DNA of 64,000 nucleotides from Symbiodinium sp. CCMP2592. Lineage: Eukaryota; Sar; Dinophyceae; Suessiales; Symbiodiniaceae. Where the stretch lies: assembly GCA_905221615.1 (NCBI GenBank), contig CAJNDT010000129.1:174568-238567 (forward strand). Reading direction: 5' to 3'. The notes beneath the pieces are model-generated. The model ran no database searches. It was given only the letters and a program-made list of their open reading frames with translations, and was not told the DNA's origin. A program made the position numbers and the translations under genes. Positions 11,157 to 22,615 of the stretch are shown here, in pieces; the stretch's first letter is position 1; each line of letters starts with the position of its first letter.

Positions 11157-12161
11157 TTATTCCGCTCCATCGGACACCTGTAACCTTCCGATCATGTTCT
11201 GCTTCACTTTGGCGAACTCAGAGTCATTCAGAAGTCCTTTCTCGTGCCACGCGATGGCATCCTTGAGGGTGCAATCTGTTAAGGGGTCTGTGGCTGTGGG
11301 GTTCAAATCAATCCTTGCCGGCACTTGGTTGGAAGTCTTCTTGCGCAAGCGTCTCTGCATCGGTGCGGTGTCGGGCTCGCTAGGCTCTCCCATCGGCTTC
11401 TCACCACGTTTCGTAGCCAACAAAGCAGCACCGCGGCCACGTTCTGCCAGGAGATAACGATGGATATCCTTCACGGTCAGTTTGCCGTACCCCAAGTGCG
11501 TTTTGATGCTTGTCTGCGCATGCCTCGCAAATTTCATGGACATTGCAAGGGAGACCCCCTCTCCCATGAGCATCGTTATCTTGGTTGATCTCCCACTGTG
11601 CGTCCTCAGTTGCTTCCAACATTTGGCAACCTCAGGCTGTGTCTTGCAAAAAGCTTCAGCAGCCTTCCGCACAGCGGACCAAACGCCGTGGTAGCCCACA
11701 TGGTCTCGTTTTATGCGCTTCTTCTTGTAGGTAGTCTGGCGGCAGGGAAATAAACGACCCGAGCTTGGCAAAACATACTTGTCATGCCTGGTCTGAAACC
11801 CGTTTTGGTTCACTCGCACTTTTCTCTCCACAGTGACCCCCTCCGTAAGCCACAGTCGCAAAAGGCTGGCCTGCTCCGGCATTATCGGTACGTCCCCCGG
11901 AGACTTGCCACGGCCACGTTCTTTCGGGATGTTGATATATGGGGGGTGGGTCTGAAGGTGTATATCCTCTCGGCGCAGCATTGCAGCCTCCGATGCTCGA
12001 AGTGCAAATAGTCCTGTTAATGCCACGAGAATGTACATTCTAGGCCCTTGATGTTGTAGTAGAAAGACGAGCCAAGCGTCCCACGCCTCTTGTGATAAGG
12101 CCACAGCTGACCCCAGCTTGCGCCGGGGTTTCTCTTTAGCTGCGGGCCTCTTGCGAGGCAT
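11157..12161 (-). CDS. Tyrosine recombinase (phage-integrase fold) with a SHOCT-like tail
   Basis: Catalyses site-specific DNA strand exchange through a covalent 3'-phosphotyrosine intermediate. The frame opens at 12230, but residue 24 (12161) starts MPRKRPAAKEKP, a basic tag seen on other genes here, so I prefer that start. Numbering from 12230, the catalytic set is Arg78 in GLFALRASEA, a likely hairpin Lys103 in IPKERGRG, HxxR at His211-Arg214 (THSGRSTK), His237 in FARHAQT and nucleophile Tyr248 in HLGYGKL. All are present in the usual order, so it could be active. The last ~35 residues (LKDAIAWHEKGLLNDSEFAK) resemble a short SHOCT helical hairpin. It is a single exon on the opposite strand to its neighbours. 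Cryptons and similar elements use such enzymes, but these normally leave no CCTT-type duplication, so its role in moving this element is open. Confidence 0.88.
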   Translation of the reverse strand: MPRKRPAAKEKPRRKLGSAVALSQEAWDAWLVFLLQHQGPRMYILVALTGLFALRASEAAMLRREDIHLQTHPPYINIPKERGRGKSPGDVPIMPEQASLLRLWLTEGVTVERKVRVNQNGFQTRHDKYVLPSSGRLFPCRQTTYKKKRIKRDHVGYHGVWSAVRKAAEAFCKTQPEVAKCWKQLRTHSGRSTKITMLMGEGVSLAMSMKFARHAQTSIKTHLGYGKLTVKDIHRYLLAERGRGAALLATKRGEKPMGEPSEPDTAPMQRRLRKKTSNQVPARIDLNPTATDPLTDCTLKDAIAWHEKGLLNDSEFAKVKQNMIGRLQVSDGAE

Positions 12162-12230
12162 GCTCCATACACATTCTGTGCAACAAGAAAGCAGCACCAG
12201 GAGAAACAATACCTTCCGAATCCAAGTCAT

Positions 12231-13060
12231 TTCCTGATTGAGTCTGGCAATCTCGTCAGCCGGACATGTGTACGTGACAGTACATGTGTGTGTGTGAAAC
12301 TCAGCTTACATGATTCGATGAGTCCTTGCTGCAATGTGGCACACCGGACACTCTAGATTTCAGATGTGACTTCGAAGAAATCGAACAAGATTCCGGAACA
12401 CATCCGTCCTAATTGAGTGCTGGCAACAGGCTTTAGGGTTTAGGCTAAGACCAACACTTCAACAAACTGCAGTCGTGATTGCATTGCAACCCCTGAAAAC
12501 AAGCAAACCCCCATGCCACCCAGGTCCTCGGCTGAACTGGCGCATCACGGCACAGCGCGGCGCCCGACCATTCTCCTGACGTGTAATATCAGGGAGACGG
12601 GGACCGTTGAATGGAAATGCTTGGTGCATCCTTTGATTCCGGAAGCTTTGCATGTGTCAGAGCCAAGGGTCTCAGAAGCCAGTGTGCAAGATAGCCGTGT
12701 GCCCCAGAGGCTGAACCATTGTAGCAGTACTGCAGAGTAGCTGCTGGGTTCTGACTGTTACACTCCAATCGCTTCAGAATACATTGTGCCATTGCTCATA
12801 ACTCAATATACTCAACCAATGTGCCCTGGAGAGTGCTGGTGGACTGGCTTCGAAGCAGTGCCAGGTCCTATGGAATTGGTCACGCGAGGGCGCATCAGAG
12901 GCCATTGCTTTCCGCTAGCCGCTAGCCCACCGAAGACTTTCATCTTCTTGGATTCTGCTGAAGCATTTCCGTCTTTGGCGTCATTAGTGCTGTGTTGCTT
13001 GGGCTTCCATGCCGCTTCACATGAGCATTGTAAACACAGCAGCAGCACATTTTGTGCTCA
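12231..13060. other. No convincing gene
   Basis: Intergenic or 5' intronic sequence between the minus-strand recombinase and the plus-strand zinc-finger gene. The two genes diverge here, so promoters for both may lie in it; no motif is clear. Confidence 0.5.
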
Positions 13061-15487
13061 ATGGTGGCCTCATCGAACCTTGAGCCACACGGAGCGATGA
13101 TCTCAGACATGGCAGTGAAAGCTGCCAGGGGCGGCTGGGACGACAAGGAGCATCAGAAGCTTTGCGATGGCAAAGAGTGTTTCCGATGTGGCTTCCTCGC
13201 TCGCCAACAGAAGCTTCAGCGTCAACATTCATGGCTTTGCAGCAAATATTCGGCTGAGAAAGATCGTTGGGGCTTGGGCTGCAAAGTCTGCAGTGAAGTG
13301 CAGGCCAAGGATGCTTCATTGATGAATCTGTACCGGGTGGACAAGCATCATTTTGCTAACTTCGAAGTGTGTGGCGGGGACCTTCGTTTGCAAAGATTTA
13401 AGAAGCATGCTGATTCTCCTTCTCATGAAGCCGCTGCGCGCTTCATGTCAGGGGGCCGGTCAAAGGCTGTAGAAGAGGACGAGAAGTCGGCTCCAAGCTA
13501 TGCAGAGTGGCAGGCGGTGCTGCAATCCAAAGATGCCAAGCACGTGGCCCGAGCAAAGAAGCTCAATGTCATGAGATGGTGCCTGGCATCTGCATTCAGG
13601 GGCCGCATGCGGGATTTTGCGAAAGAAGCTTTGTGCATCAGCGTGCAGCAGGATGCTCGAGGGAATCGCTTTCTTTCGCGATTCAAAATGGTCAACTCCA
13701 AGCTCGAAGTGTTCGAGGGCACGCTGGCGTTGGCCAAGCATGCGGCAACGGTGGAGCAACCCGGCTCTGTCGGCATTCGCAGGCGAACCATGCTGGGCTT
13801 GGAGAACCTGGCCAGTGGAACCCCACCTCCGGCATACAGCTCTGTGAAGGCGGATGCCATTGACACGTCTCCTGAGAAGGAGCTGTACCGGCAGCTTGTG
13901 GAGAAGGTCGAATGTTTTGCTGCAGATGCAGCTGCAGACGAACAGCTGGCCGGACGAGAGTTGAGCTCTACCCCGATGCTCGCAGGACCTGACCCAATGC
14001 CATTGAAAGATGTCATGGAGCAGAGCTTGCCGAATCTGAAGGCAGGGGATTAAGCATCATGCCATTGGCAAGCTGCCGGATATGTCCTTAATACATGCCG
14101 AAATGCTTCGGTTCAGGTCATCCAGCGTGACCGGGCACACGCTGGTCAAAGGTCGGGCTAAGATTGTAGGGGATCTTTGATTTTGTTTCGGTTCTGACTG
14201 CGCCGCAGGATGATGATGAGGCCATGGAAGGCCGATCCAGTCATATCCCTCATTATGCACCAGTTCGTAGAAAAGACGAATTCTCCGGCGAAGTTCATTA
14301 CGTACTTTCCCAACCTGCAGCAGATCTACGAGGACTTGCGGCAGCGATCCACTGAAGACGTCAAACTCTCTAAGCATGTCCACAGCTTTGCTTATGCCCC
14401 ACAGCGGTATGCATCTGAGTCGCAAACGTTGTGCCGCATGGTGTTGACCATTGATGCTGTGATTGGCATGCTGGCCACGGTGCAAGAGACACGAAGAGGG
14501 TGTGCAGAAGCAGCTGCTGCGGTGGAGACTTTGGCTTCCATCACGACGGAGCGGCTCCTGCTGCTATCGATGTTGGGGGATGCTGCGCTGGAGCAGTATC
14601 GTATGATCGCTTTCCTGGACAGCAGCGACCTGGATGAAGCGGAGATTCCCGAGCAGTTTCTGTTCTATCATCAGAAACTAGATTGCATGTTCCGCAAGCA
14701 GCAAGTGTTGCACATAGGTGGCCTCACGGCATTGATGTTGACAAAGCTCAAGGAAGCTCGTTCGGTCATGCTGACGAATGGCCAAAGTGTCAGTTGGGGC
14801 GGGCCGTGCGCAGTAACCTCTGAGATGTTGGAACAATGTCTCTCAAGGATGGCTGCGTACTGCGTCCTATCGCATCAAACATGGCAAGCTGAATTCCCAT
14901 CCTTCGAGTTGATGGCCAACTTCCAATGCTTCAGCTGCTCGGCAAAGACTGCCGCATCAACAACTTCGACTCAAAACGGGATGCTGCAGCAGCTGGCGAA
15001 AATCATTGGAGTCCATGCACCCACACTCCAGGCAGAATACCATGATTTGCGACCCGTGGCCATCAAGTATGCCAAGCAGGCTTCCTTGACAAATTTCGAG
15101 GCCTGGAAGCGTGCCATCGAGGTGACGCAGCGGCAGCGGGACAATCATCCTGCGGATGCTTTGGTGCCAGTCCTGGCGAGATACGGTTGCTGGTGCAGCT
15201 CCTCTTCCAATGTTGAACGTGGCTTTGGCATTGCAAAGCAATCTAGAAATGTGGGTTGCTCTCAAGATGAGCACATCGCACGGGAGGAGGATTTACTCAT
15301 ACTCAACCAAGACGTCATACCCAAGCTCACCGAGCAGACTCAGAAGGAGTTGTGCCAGCAGGCAGCACGACTTTGGCGAGAATGCTGCAAACGTGTGCGA
15401 TTAAGTGGCGTCACAGAACGTGATGATCGTTGGGACAGAGGGATCCCTTCCAAGAGGCGCACGCATGCACGTGTACATACGTGTACA

Positions 15488-15524
<37 letters not shown>

Positions 15525-15733
15525 CACACATGTGTGTGTACATGTTTCTGTCGACGTCTTTCACTCGAGGCGCTGGGTTAAGTCACATAGCATGCTACAG
15601 CATTCTTGATTGGAATCTCTTACATATGTGTGGCGAAGAACTAAGCTTCGCAAAGGGCACGTTCATGGTTTCGGCGCAGAAGGAGGGTTTCCTATGCTGG
15701 CACCGTCGAGGGTTAAATGGGAATGGGGTGTGA
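13061..15733 (+). CDS. Zinc-finger, hAT-like transposase-related protein (two main exons)
   Basis: Exon 1 (ATG 13061 to about 14036) has ECFRCGF, then GCKVC about 50 residues before FKKHADSPSHEAA, a C2-H2 layout like the BED/TTF fingers of hAT transposases and their domesticated relatives. The intron ends at AG 14208 and the second frame (14210-15733) carries APQRYASESQTLCRM and, near its end, CSSSSNVERGFGIAKQSRN, which resembles the C-terminal hAT dimerisation block (S..VER.FS). The donor is unclear: the obvious GC site at 14037 does not keep frame, whereas a GA site a few bases earlier would. The frame runs on through a TA microsatellite to 15733, so the real end is probably near 15480. The catalytic D-D-E residues could not be placed. 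hAT elements make 8-bp duplications, unlike the CCTT found here, so this may be cargo. Confidence 0.6.
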
Positions 15734-15843
15734 GGTCTGGGGTCGGGTCTTGGGTGTTTCGGGCCCGGCCTCTGTGTCGCCTCACCTTGATTAAGGCTGA
15801 AAGTTGCATGTGGGGCATGCCAGCAGAGATACAAGTTTCTTCT

Positions 15844-15955
<112 letters not shown>

Positions 15956-16035
15956 CCGACATAATTATTTATAATGTATGTGTGTCACGCACATGTTCTT
16001 TCTCTGTGGCTTCTTTGTATTCCAGCTTGCTTGCA

Positions 16036-17096
16036 GGGCGAAAACTGGGGAAGCCGGTTTCCTCGAGAGACGTGCGGCTGCCACTGATGCTTTGGTCATG
16101 ACTCCCAGTGCCAGTGCGCCCACCCCCTTGACCGTGGATGCCATCCAGGATGTCTTTGGAGACAGCCACAACAAAGAATTGAAGTTCATTGATTCCAAGC
16201 TTAAGAAGCACAAGATGGAAGCATACCTGCAAGGCCATCTGCCAGAGGGATCAGAGCATCCGGGGATTCTACAGGAAGCGGAGGCTTATCGCGAGAAGCT
16301 GCGCCAGGGCCAACGTGAGCGGAATAACGAGCATCGAAAGGCTCAGCGGCGCACAGTTGCGAAGCAGGACTTTCTTTCTGCATTTCCAGCAAAACATGTC
16401 AAGCCCTGCACAATCGACTGTGGCCCGTAGGATTCGCATTATAGATAACATATCACGACATATGATGAATTTCCTGTGTGCAGATTGTTTAAAGAAGCCG
16501 ACTGTGCGAAATGGGAGTGCAACCCTCCGCAGGATGCGTGGGGCGCGGACATGACGGTGTTCGTGCACTCAAGCGTCCGAGACCTTGGTTTCAGATTGGT
16601 GGACAACCCGTGTGTGACAGAGATCTGGAAAGCTGACCTGCTGATTTTGCCAAACCCCCGAGCAGCAACGGATGATGTTCGATTCATTGCGGGCTTGAGT
16701 GGCTCGGCGCTTTGTGAGCCAGAGTTTGTGCGCACAGGAGGCTCCAAGGGCGTGGCAGTGGCATTCTGCAGGGCCATGAGTACACAGCGCAAGATTCATG
16801 TCACACCTCGGTTCATGGGAGATCACACTGAAGAATGCCGGGGCTTGCTTCAATTGCTGAAACTCCAGGGCTGCAAATGGCAGCCACTGGCTCGGCAAGA
16901 GATCTTCAATATGATGGAGGGAGGCTTGAATCAAAAGCAAGCAAATCAGACCATAGTACTCTGTGTACAGGAGGAAAAAGATGATTTTCGCCAGAAGCTG
17001 AAGCATGTCTTCACGATGCCAGAGGCATTGGCCAGCCCCATTTTCGTTTGTGAGGACCGGACTCGAAGTCGCACCGGTCTTGCCAAAGGCTTTTGA
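16036..17096 (+). CDS. Unrecognised two-exon protein
   Basis: Exon 1 begins after the acceptor GCTTGCTTGCAG and encodes AKTGEAGFLERR..., with a Lys/Arg-rich helical region (EAYREKLRQGQRERNNEHRK) and ends near 16420. Exon 2 begins near 16485 after CTGTGTGCAG and encodes LFKEADCAKWECNPPQ, DMTVFVHSSVRDLGFRLV, ADLLILPNPRAATDDV and a C-terminus ending TGLAKGF-stop at 17096. There is no obvious catalytic motif. The middle has an alternating hydrophobic strand and loop pattern that could be a small alpha/beta fold; a BRCT-like fold is a guess only. It may begin further upstream or be 3' exons of the preceding gene. Confidence 0.5.
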
Positions 17097-17490
17097 GCCA
17101 CGAGTTTCATTTCGGGGTATGCAGCCTTGAGACGGCGTGGCAGTCATACTGCCACTTTGCTGGCTGATAGCTGTTGCAGGGAGCTATTTCCCGGGGTAGG
17201 GAAACTGAGTGCATTTGTTGGCTTGGGGAGAAGAGCAAAAGACGACTTCTGCAAGTGCTTTGAGCCTGTGTTTGCGGTCACATCCTGACTTCGATTCGTC
17301 GGAAGGTGGTTTGCCTGCTAGCCTCGCTTCGAAATGTGCTGGCCTCGGTCACGTGCCTGTTTGCATTCAGAGCAGGGCAGTTCAAGTTGGTCATCTGCAC
17401 TTGTCCGGGCGGATCCTTAATAAAGCCGGCTCCCTTATAAGGTCCGGGCGAGGTTTGGCTGTTTCAAAACCTTGTCTTTCAGACATGCCC

Positions 17491-17757
17491 CCCAAACAGC
17501 CAAATACGTATTTGGTTGTTTGGCTGGCTTGTCATTCTGACGCCCTGTGGTGCCCTGTTGTTTTACAGATATAGCAGTTTCCAGTGGTCAAGAAGACAAG
17601 GCCCCCAAACAACCAAATACGTATTCCGGTGTTTGTGGGGCTTGTCATTCTGACAGCTCCGTGGTGCAAAACTGTGTGGGAATTTGGGTCGAGCTGTTGT
17701 GTGCCCCGGACCTTAGTAAGGATCCCAAACAACGAAATACGTATTTGGTTGTTTGGG
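17491..17757. repeat. Three palindromes centred on CCAAATACGTATTTGG
   Basis: Near-perfect inverted repeats of about 32-39 bp at 17491-17523, 17602-17640 and 17724-17757, about 115 bp apart, each flanked by CCCAAACAAC and GTTGTTTGGG arms. The first contains the perfect 16-bp palindrome CCAAATACGTATTTGG. Degenerate half-sites follow to 17960. Confidence 0.9.
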
Positions 17758-17772
17758 CCGTGGCCGTCGGTT

Positions 17773-17948
17773 CAGACATTAGTAAGGCTCCGACATTAGT
17801 AAGGCTCCCAATGCATTAGGTTGTTTCGGTCGTGGCCGTGGATACTATTTCGTTGTTTGGGCCGCGGCCGTCGGTTCAGACATTAGTAAGGCTCCGACAT
17901 TAGTAAGGCTCCGACATTAGTAAGGCTCCGACATTAGTAAGGCTCCCA
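17773..17948. repeat. 17-bp tandem GACATTAGTAAGGCTCC
   Basis: Two copies near 17778-17811 and four near 17878-17946, the blocks separated by a GGTTGTTTCGGTCGTGG linker that also recurs. No coding signal. Confidence 0.9.
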
Positions 17949-18349
17949 AAGCATGAGGTTGTTTCGGCCGTGGCCGTGGGCTAGGATATCAAAAAGGTTT
18001 TGGGCGTTGTGAGGGAGGGAGGGCTTCAATACAATGACCCTTGAGTCCGAGGTCTCCATGCCAACGTTGCTGCAGAGGCGGGCTGTTTGCTGCTGTGAAA
18101 TGCATCCTAGTGCCTGTAGACACTGAAGCTCATGCTTTCTGACGGGTCAATGGCAGCTTTGAAGTGCAAGTGCATCCTTGCGGCGAGTGACAGAAGTCGA
18201 TGCTGTGGGTGACATCCTGCTGCGAAGTGCATCTGTAGAGCGAGAGATTGAAGTTCCTGTTTTGTGAAATTCTGCGATTGGCTCGCAAGATTGTGCGATT
18301 TTCAGTCCTGGCCATCGCTCGAGCGTCGAGCAGCAGGGCCCTTGAATCC

Positions 18350-20500
18350 ATGGGCAAGCGCAGCGGCAGCGCAGCAGACCCTGCGTCCAAGAAGAAGGGC
18401 AGAGCGGCAGCAAAGGCAGCCCCGGCGCCTGTGCTACCGGCGGGTCCGGCTCCAGTTACGTCTTCATCCAATGCTGAGTGTCTGCAGGCTCACACGGACC
18501 ATGTGCAGTACTTCCATGCCCATGCGGTGTCGGGGAAGGCTGAGCTGCTGAAGCCGCCGCAGCAGTGTTTCGTTCAGCCATTTGACCCGGCAGCGGCGTT
18601 GATCAGCTTGAAGCGCGACAAGCGCTATCTTTGCGCCATCAACTTAGCCTGGTTAAACCCTGGCTACGCTCCGCTCCCCCAGATGCCGCTCAACCGTGGC
18701 GCCATAAGGCCCGAAGGGTCCAAGTATCATCCTGGCATATACTTATAGGGCATATTGGGGGTCTCAGTATGTCGGCAGGACCATTCGTGATCACTGGTTT
18801 TCCCGGCCGGCATCTTTCGCATCGCAAAAACTTGCAGTTCCCATACTGCGAGCCGAGATTGACGCGGACTCCCTCCCGGCCTTTGGCTTGTGGCGGACGC
18901 TTTCCCCGATCGAGTCTGTCATGGCTTGGTACGAGGCTGCTTGGCAGAGTGCCGTGAAGGTTGAGGAGAACGGCGGGAATGACCCGGAGAATGTTTTGGA
19001 TGAATGGTTGGAGCACCTCGTGACTGCTCCTGCTGCCCTGGTCGTTGTCGAATCGGAGCAGGATCTGAGCTGGCAAGCTCAGCAGTGGAAGGAGGATGCG
19101 ACGACCTTGACGGTGCTAGGTTGCACGGCGATCCAGCGAGTGTTTGATATTCATCACCGGCGCTTGCTATTGGGCGACCAATGGTCCGCTGAGCGCATTG
19201 TGGAGGACTACAACAAGAACCTCGTTCTCTCCCCGAAGTCTGAGCCTATCAAAGTCGGAATGGTGAGCCATTGCACGACCATCTACGACAGGCTTCTTGG
19301 CCACCCACGAGTCGTGGACCTCATGTTGCAGGAGGATGGCGAGAACCTTGGCGAAAGCAAAGGGATCTTTGGACTCACCTCGCAACTCCATGCGTTGGCT
19401 TCAAAGGTCGGCGGCCTGACAACAGATGAGGTGGTTTGGGTCGTTTCCATCTTGATAGATCAAAGGAAGGCAGGCTTCCTGGACCCTGCCTCAGCCACGT
19501 CCCGCTTTCTCACGGGGACAGCGTCTGAGAGAAACAAGGGCTACGTCGACGTTGTGATCTACAAGATGAAACTGCGACTTCACCTGCTAGGACCCTGGCT
19601 TGACTCGAATGTGGAGGCGGCTCAGCACAGGGACATCTTGAAGCAAACGTTTCACGAGCCCGGCGAGTTCCGCAAAAAATTCGGCTATCCCAGGGAATCC
19701 GAGGTCGATTTGAGTTGGAAAGCTGGTTGGCCCGCCTCCGCGGACTTGCTCATTCCGTTGTTGCAGGACAGGTTGTAGCAATTCTGATGACACCAACTGT
19801 GTAGATGCACCTTTGTTGCCGGTTGGTGATACATGTGTGTGTTGTTCAGGACATCATCTACACATCCAAGTACGATGGTGACTTGAAGGTGGCCGTCCGC
19901 AACCAGACGGAGGTCGTCGACGTGGTCAACGGCAGCGGCACTATTGGGGAGGAACTCAAGAAAGTGAGCGAGCAGTTCACGAAAGAAAAAAAGGCCAAGG
20001 ACCTCGCGCAAGCTGCGGCGCAGACCGACTCCGGATCAGCACCCGCCGCAGCCGCGGAGGCGGCTTCGGACACGAGTCGAAGCCCAGCTGTGCAGAGCTT
20101 CATGGTTGGACGAGTGTGTAGCGACGAGGCCAAGCTCGCGGAAGCTGAGCAAAAAGCAAAGTTCTTGATCAATTCCAACGTGCAGTTCATGGTCTATCCT
20201 GGCAGCTACGTAGACTTGGAAAAGAAGATGAAGGCTTCCTCAGCGAGCAAGCCGTGCGAAAGGCCAAAGTGGACATTGATCTTCGTGGACCCAGCCCAGT
20301 TGGGTGAAGCGGCCACGGCGCCGCACCTGCGGACTGTCCCGTTGAACAGCAAGTTCATTTCCAACTTCCTGAAGGCTGTGGTTCACACCAGAGACAACAC
20401 CGGTAGCATGCTTGGCGGGCGCGACCTTTACGTGCTTTGCTCCAACGGATCGACAACCAACGTGACCAAGCTCCCCAACCTCTTGCAGGAGAAGGGTTGA
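18350..20500 (+). CDS. Unrecognised three-exon protein with Lys/Ala-rich N-terminus
   Basis: Exon 1 from ATG 18350 starts MGKRSGSAADPASKKKGR, then an Ala/Pro linker and HTDHVQYFHAHAVSGKAELL, and ends near 18745. Exon 2 starts after TTGCAG near 18837 (VPILRAEIDADSLPAFGLW...) and runs to about 19765, largely helical (SVMAWYEAAWQSAVKVEENG; GYVDVVIYKMKLRLHLLG). Exon 3 starts after GTTGTTCAG (about 19851: DIIYTSKYDGDLKVAVRN...) and stops at 20500 (NLLQEKG). The second intron is bounded by the same CAGGACA heptamer at both ends and has a GA donor, which looks like an introner scar. The product is about 650 residues with no motif I can name. The basic Ala-rich start resembles the tags on the neighbouring recombinase and methyltransferase. 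Confidence 0.6.
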
Positions 20501-20689
20501 TAATTTATGTTTGGGAAGTAGTAGGGTGTGAGTACGATTGAAGTTGACTCGGATTGACTAAGTAAGTGATCTCAAGCTGTGATGGCCCAAAGCGGATGCC
20601 GCATTGAATAAGCTGTGCGCTTTGGAATATGCCAGGGGTCTGTTGGCTCCCATTGCTATGCTCTTGGCGTGGCAAAATCCATGCAAGTC

Positions 20690-20815
20690 ATAGACAGAGG
20701 AGAGAGCCCTGCAAGCGAGCAGGTACACAAACAAGCCACAGAGAAGGAAAATGAGCATGACACCGAGATACGTGAGAGAGAGAGAGAGAAAGAAAAGCCG
20801 TCGTGGAAGTTTTAA
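20690..20815 (-). repeat. Introner-like intron end, inverted copy of 15978-16037
   Basis: Read on the minus strand this matches the intron end at 15978-16037: GTGTCATGC, then TTCTCTGTGGCTTGTTTGTG, then a GCTTGCAGGG acceptor, next to a (TC)n run. The plus-strand copy has TTTCTCTGTGGCTTCTTTGT and GCTTGCAGGG. Both lie beside CT/AG microsatellites. Confidence 0.7.
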
Positions 20816-21073
20816 TTACCCTGCAAGTTTATGAACCATAAACCTTGTGAGGCAGAGATCCGACCTCTGCAATTGCCTCAGCATATGTCTTGGTTCGTTT
20901 GTTTTAGCTGTGTTTGAGCCTTACCTTTGTTGCCTGTTTGAACAGTCATGTGATGGGGCATTGCATCAGCTTAGTTGTGATTCTGTGGACTATGTGGAGC
21001 CTTGCCTGCCTTGTGCGAGTGTGAGCGTCGAAACCTTGTGAGGTCTGCATTGCATTCAATGTCGACCCAGCGA

Positions 21074-21076
21074 GAG

Positions 21077-21172
<96 letters not shown>
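21074..21172. repeat. AG dinucleotide microsatellite
   Basis: A pure AG run of about 98 bases, with more AG-rich sequence to 21275. Frames over it are artefacts. Confidence 0.97.
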
Positions 21173-21175
<3 letters not shown>

Positions 21176-21373
21176 GGAAAGCGCCTATATTTGAAGGCTG
21201 TTTTTGCAGGTAGTCATTGAAGAAGAAAGTTGCAAGAGAAAGGAGAGCGCGCGAGAGAGAGAGAGAGGTAGAGAGAGCTCGCAAAGAAACCCGAGGCGAG
21301 ACATGGAGAGACACTTTCTAGGCAGTGACGAACTTAGACAAGTGTTGGAAATGCCGGGTTTCTTGTCTGCAGG

Positions 21374-22196
21374 ATGATGCCGGCGACTCCCTTGCACAGA
21401 ATGTCTGCCGACTTTGCGTCTCGTACGAAGAGGAGGCTATCAGAAGCAGGAGAAGGTCTACAAATGCCGGGGTTGACCAGATCGAAACACTGGTGCTTGT
21501 CACGGCCGAGCCTTTCAGCCAATCGATGGATCAACGGCCAAGACTCAGCAATCCGAAAGCCACCAACGTGGGGAACATGGTGGCACTCCACATGGACAAT
21601 CCCTCAAACTTGTGGATGTTGCCGCATCAGGACAGATGGATTTCATTGCTTTTAGCCTTTGGTCGGATACAAACAAGTTAAACCAATCATTTCCGACTTG
21701 GATAGAAACCGCACAGCAGGAGAAAGTCAGCATGCTGGGGCCGTTTCGGGTCGCTGTTGGGGGCAAGACCACGGGCTTCGATGCAACAACGACCCCGAGG
21801 CAGAGCAAAACCGCAATGGAGGCCGTCTTCCACCACGAGCGGTCCAAGCCGTTCTTCGAGGAGCTGATTCACAGCTACAACGTGGGTGCAATCCTTGATT
21901 GCTCCGCCTCCTCGGGCACGCTCGCGTTTGTTGCAACTTGCCGGCGCATTCCTTATTTCGGTGTATGCTTGACCGCTGATCACGAGAGCCTTCTGAAGAA
22001 CAGACTGTGCGCCATGTTGATGGAGGAGTTCTTGAAGGCGAATGGGGACCTTTACGACGGGAAGCTTGCCGCTTGCGTCGGCCCTTCCACCGGTGGCAAT
22101 GGGAATCAGCAGGCGGGAACGAGCAACACCGGTGGCAATGGGAATCAGCAGCCGGGAACGAGTGGTATGGACGAGATGCAGGCCGGGAGGATATGA
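21374..22196 (+). CDS. SAM-dependent methyltransferase-like protein
   Basis: The clear part is the frame running to TGA 22194-22196, open from about 21480, with ...DVAASGQMDFIAFSLWS, PFFEELIHSY, then NVGAILDCSASSGTLAFVAT and PYFGVCLTADHESLLKNRL. The block DCSASSGTLAF followed by a YFGVCL strand and a helix matches the spacing of motif I and the next strand in the DNA N4/N6-methyltransferase type of Rossmann fold (D-G-SGT...YIGIE). No DPPY-type catalytic motif is visible, so it may be inactive, lack the catalytic half, or modify something else. The C-terminus has a duplicated TGGNGNQQ linker. 5' exons are uncertain; a frame starting at 21374 probably contributes. It is in tandem with and 420 bp upstream of the C5 methyltransferase. 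Confidence 0.5.
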
Positions 22197-22615
22197 ATGA
22201 GTGCCAGGGCGACTTTTGTTAAGCCTCGGTAGAGCCAGGAAGTACATGTTGTTCATGCTTTGAGTGTTGTGGGCAATCTGTTCGCGTGTTGTGCAGCATT
22301 GCTGATTGCAGGCCGCCATGAATCGAATCCTTGGTCAGTGATGCCACAAAGGCATTCTTAGTTTTGCTGCGAGACGGCAGAAGCCTTTGTGTCAAGATCC
22401 TCTGCTACGGACATCGGATTTGGAATATAGGAGGTTCTATTTTGGGCGCAGGGCTTACATAGGCTTTGGGCGAAGAGGGGCATCGCTTTGATCCTCCGCG
22501 AGTAAAACGAGAGTGCGTTCTCGTTTTGTTACTGCAATGCTTCGCAAACTCACAGTATTCTTACTGAGAACTTTGCAGTCTTTTGCCCGAGCGAGTGAAG
22601 CTAGGAGGCCTGGCT

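Noticed and set aside
11157..12161. Calling the large element a Crypton
   Set aside because: Cryptons lack long TIRs and do not make this type of target duplication; the recombinase may be cargo or a buried older element.
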